Origin: Bacteroidota bacterium
Lineage (GTDB): Bacteria; Bacteroidota; Bacteroidia; Chitinophagales; Chitinophagaceae
Assembly (NCBI GenBank): GCA_028875955.1
Contig: JAGWTX010000121.1
Coordinates: forward strand, 1-7,286
Direction: 5' to 3'
DNA: 7,286 nt
The translations under genes and the position numbers were made by a program. Each line of letters begins with the position of its first letter. Within the stretch, counting starts at the first letter, position 1. A model generated the notes under the pieces. It did not search any database, had not been told where the DNA came from, and worked only from the letters and a program-made list of their open reading frames with translations. Shown here piece by piece: positions 5,647-7,286 of this stretch.

Positions 5647-6591
5647 TCAGGAACTGAACCTGTCGGTCATTTTTGCGCAGATCTGTGATTCGATCATTTT
5701 TTCACCCACACCGATCATATTCATAAATGCTTTGGCATTGCTGATACCATGACCGATGATAACGGGTTTGGCTACCCCCAGAACGGGTGTGCCACCATAA
5801 TTTTCGTAATGAAAGCGGCTGAAATAGGCATCAGAGGCGAATCCCCTCTGTAAAGTGAGGTCATAGACAGACTCGGCCAGCTTTAGTATGATGTTGCCGG
5901 TAAAGCCGTCACAGACAATCACATCGGCTTTGTCGTTGAACAGGTCCCGGCCTTCGATATTGCCGATAAAATTAACCTGCCGGTTTTCTTTCAGGAGGGG
6001 ATAGGTAGCCTGAACCAGGATATTACCCTTGCCTTCTTCTTCACCCACATTCATCAAACCGACTTTCGGATTTTCGATACCCAGGACCGATTCGGCATAC
6101 AAACTTCCGAGAAGGGCAAACTGGTTCAGTTGTTCGGGTTTGCAGTCTGCATTCAGACCTACATCCACCAAAACACCTGTTCCGCCGTTTAATTTTGGGA
6201 CAATGGTGGCGATAGTGGGACGAAGTACACCTTCAATGGGTTTGATGCTGAACATGGCACCCACCAGCATGGCACCGGTATTTCCGGCACTCAGAAAGGC
6301 ATCGATCTTACCGGTTGCCAGCATGTGGAATCCGATAGCGATGGAGGAGTTGGGCTTTTCCTTTAATGCCTTGGTAGGATGTTCGTGATAACCGATCACT
6401 TCCGGGGCATGTACCAAATGCAAATTAGGTGATGTAACCTGGTATTCCTCCATCAGAGGTCTTACCTGTGTTTCATCACCTATGCAGAAAATGGAGGCCG
6501 TACGAATATCTTCAGACATGTATAGCTGCAAGCCTTTCACCGCTTCCAGCGGTGCAAAATCTCCACCCATCATGTCTAAACCTATATTCAT
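5647..6591 (-). CDS. plsX: Phosphate acyltransferase PlsX
   Basis: PlsX makes acyl-phosphate from acyl-ACP and phosphate, the donor that PlsY uses to acylate glycerol 3-phosphate. It is a peripheral, cytoplasmic-face enzyme of phospholipid synthesis. The 314 residues fit the family. Visible motifs are DMMGGDFAP at residues 6-14 (family DxMGGDxAP), SAGNTGA at 101-107, LVDVGLNADCKP at 141-152, GLMNVGEEEGKGN at 178-190, FIGNIEGRDLF at 208-218, CDGFTGNIILK at 227-237 and the C-terminal YGGTPVLGV and GHGISNAKAF (280-289). All conserved blocks are intact. It starts 33 nt after rpmF stops, which indicates an operon with rpmF and the DUF177 gene. The usual partner fabH is not downstream. I found no hairpin terminator after it, only a C/T-rich run. 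Confidence 0.97.
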   Translation of the reverse strand: MNIGLDMMGGDFAPLEAVKGLQLYMSEDIRTASIFCIGDETQVRPLMEEYQVTSPNLHLVHAPEVIGYHEHPTKALKEKPNSSIAIGFHMLATGKIDAFLSAGNTGAMLVGAMFSIKPIEGVLRPTIATIVPKLNGGTGVLVDVGLNADCKPEQLNQFALLGSLYAESVLGIENPKVGLMNVGEEEGKGNILVQATYPLLKENRQVNFIGNIEGRDLFNDKADVIVCDGFTGNIILKLAESVYDLTLQRGFASDAYFSRFHYENYGGTPVLGVAKPVIIGHGISNAKAFMNMIGVGEKMIESQICAKMTDRFSS

Positions 6592-6624
6592 CGTGGCAGG
6601 AAGCTAAGAGTTGATCTAAAAAGG

Positions 6625-6819
6625 TTAGGCTTTCAAAGGCGCTTTTTCAGCAACCAGTTTTCCTTTATAGAACAATTTCCCTTCGCTAACGTGCGCGCGA
6701 TGGCGTACATGGGTTTCACCAGTGGTGCTGTCTTTACTCAACGTTACTTCCTGAGCCACATAATGGGTTCTTCTCTTGGCACTACGTTGTTGTGAATGTC
6801 TGCGTTTAGGATTCGGCAT
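6625..6819 (-). CDS. rpmF: Large ribosomal subunit protein bL32, cysteine-free form
   Basis: This 64-residue basic protein starts MPNPKRRHSQQRSAKRRTHY, the typical bL32 N-terminus, and continues with TLSKDSTTGETHVRHRAHV. It is part of the 50S subunit near the base of the L1 side / peptidyl transferase region. It has no cysteine at all, so the zinc-ribbon pairs found in many bL32 proteins are missing and the protein should not need zinc. It sits between the DUF177 gene (27 nt) and plsX (33 nt), a conserved order linking ribosome and lipid genes. Seven T residues precede it on the minus strand right after the DUF177 stop, but without a hairpin, so they are not a terminator. Confidence 0.97.
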   Translation of the reverse strand: MPNPKRRHSQQRSAKRRTHYVAQEVTLSKDSTTGETHVRHRAHVSEGKLFYKGKLVAEKAPLKA

Positions 6820-6846
6820 AAGTCGAAATTTATGATATCAAAAAAA

Positions 6847-7286
6847 TTAATCCAGGTTTTTAAATTTATCCAATCCCTTGAAAACAGGGTTACTGTCCTT
6901 TAAGGTCTGTTCTTCCATTTTCTTCAGTTTCTCCAATACTTCCAGGTTGCATTTTGGCCCCCCCATTTCTTCCTTGCTGCACATTTTCTGCAACGGGATA
7001 CTGAGATTGATGAACTCATATATCCAGTCTGCCAGATGCAGGTGACTCTCTCCCCGGCTGATATAATATACATCGGGATCCTCCTCCTGCTCATTCATGA
7101 TTTCGGGGTCATCCACCATTTTTACAATAATGTTGAATTCATCCCAAAGCTGCATGGGCAGTGTGTTTCCACACCTGTCACAGGAAGCGTTCACTGTTCC
7201 GTCAATATCAAACTTCAGTTGCATGAATCCGTTGTTTTTCTCCAGACTCAGTTTGATATTGGCAATGCAGTTTTCAAAATCCTGCT
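6847..7286 (-). CDS. DUF177 (YceD-like) domain protein, N-terminus outside the window
   Basis: The frame is open to the window edge: 20 codons precede the internal Met at 7224, so the real start lies upstream of 7286 and 145 residues are visible. The sequence matches Bacteroidota DUF177 proteins: SLEKNNGF, then FDIDGTVNASCDRCGN with a CxxC pair, LWDEF, EQEEDPDVYYIS and a helical end. A second cysteine pair (CSKEEMGGPKC) could join CxxC in binding a metal. E. coli YceD and plant relatives are linked to 23S rRNA accumulation or processing, and the location beside rpmF fits a ribosome-assembly role, though the biochemistry in Bacteroidota is not settled. It is the first visible gene of the DUF177-rpmF-plsX cluster. 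Confidence 0.9.
   Translation of the reverse strand, partial: QDFENCIANIKLSLEKNNGFMQLKFDIDGTVNASCDRCGNTLPMQLWDEFNIIVKMVDDPEIMNEQEEDPDVYYISRGESHLHLADWIYEFINLSIPLQKMCSKEEMGGPKCNLEVLEKLKKMEEQTLKDSNPVFKGLDKFKNLD

Noticed and set aside
6840..6846. Run of seven A (T on the minus strand) after the DUF177 stop as a terminator
   Set aside because: No GC-rich hairpin precedes the T run, and the tight spacing to rpmF argues for continued transcription.

Overview
The window looks like core chromosome of a Bacteroidota bacterium, most likely Chitinophagaceae or a close relative. The signs are the DUF177 / cysteine-free L32 / PlsX gene order, a fructose-bisphosphate aldolase gene beside accD, candidate promoters of the Bacteroidota type (TTG at -33, TAnnTTTG at -7) and weak or absent Shine-Dalgarno sequences. 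This is a judgement from reading, not from a database search. Every gene I accept is on the minus strand, so the window reads from right to left. I see no mobile element, CRISPR array, tRNA or rRNA.

Right end (7286 to 5647): a ribosome and phospholipid cluster. It holds a DUF177 (YceD-like) protein cut by the window edge, rpmF (L32) and plsX, with gaps of 27 and 33 nt that suggest one operon. fabH, which often follows plsX in other bacteria, is not here. Next is a 60-residue single-pass membrane peptide (5386 to 5204). It has its own candidate promoter, whose -33 box lies inside a 19-bp inverted repeat, so a dimeric regulator probably controls it.

Middle (5020 to 2717): a sulfur amino acid pair. 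A cystathionine beta-synthase-type PLP enzyme with a C-terminal CBS-domain pair is followed 48 nt later by a LysR-type regulator. The regulator carries an RERGSGT loop like that of CysL/YeiE regulators. The gap between them holds a good T-N11-A LysR box, so autoregulation and control by a sulfur metabolite are plausible.

Left part (2658 to 1): an unrecognised 72-residue protein, a periplasmic-binding-protein-like cobalamin/iron receptor that appears to lack a signal peptide, class II fructose-bisphosphate aldolase with a strong intrinsic terminator, a 259-nt spacer between that gene's terminator and accD, and the first 38 codons of accD. The spacer has a perfect 14-bp palindrome between the boxes of a candidate accD promoter.

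Overall this is an ordinary housekeeping region. I did not find a convincing new system. The most interesting signals are the three regulatory dyads and the two small proteins.
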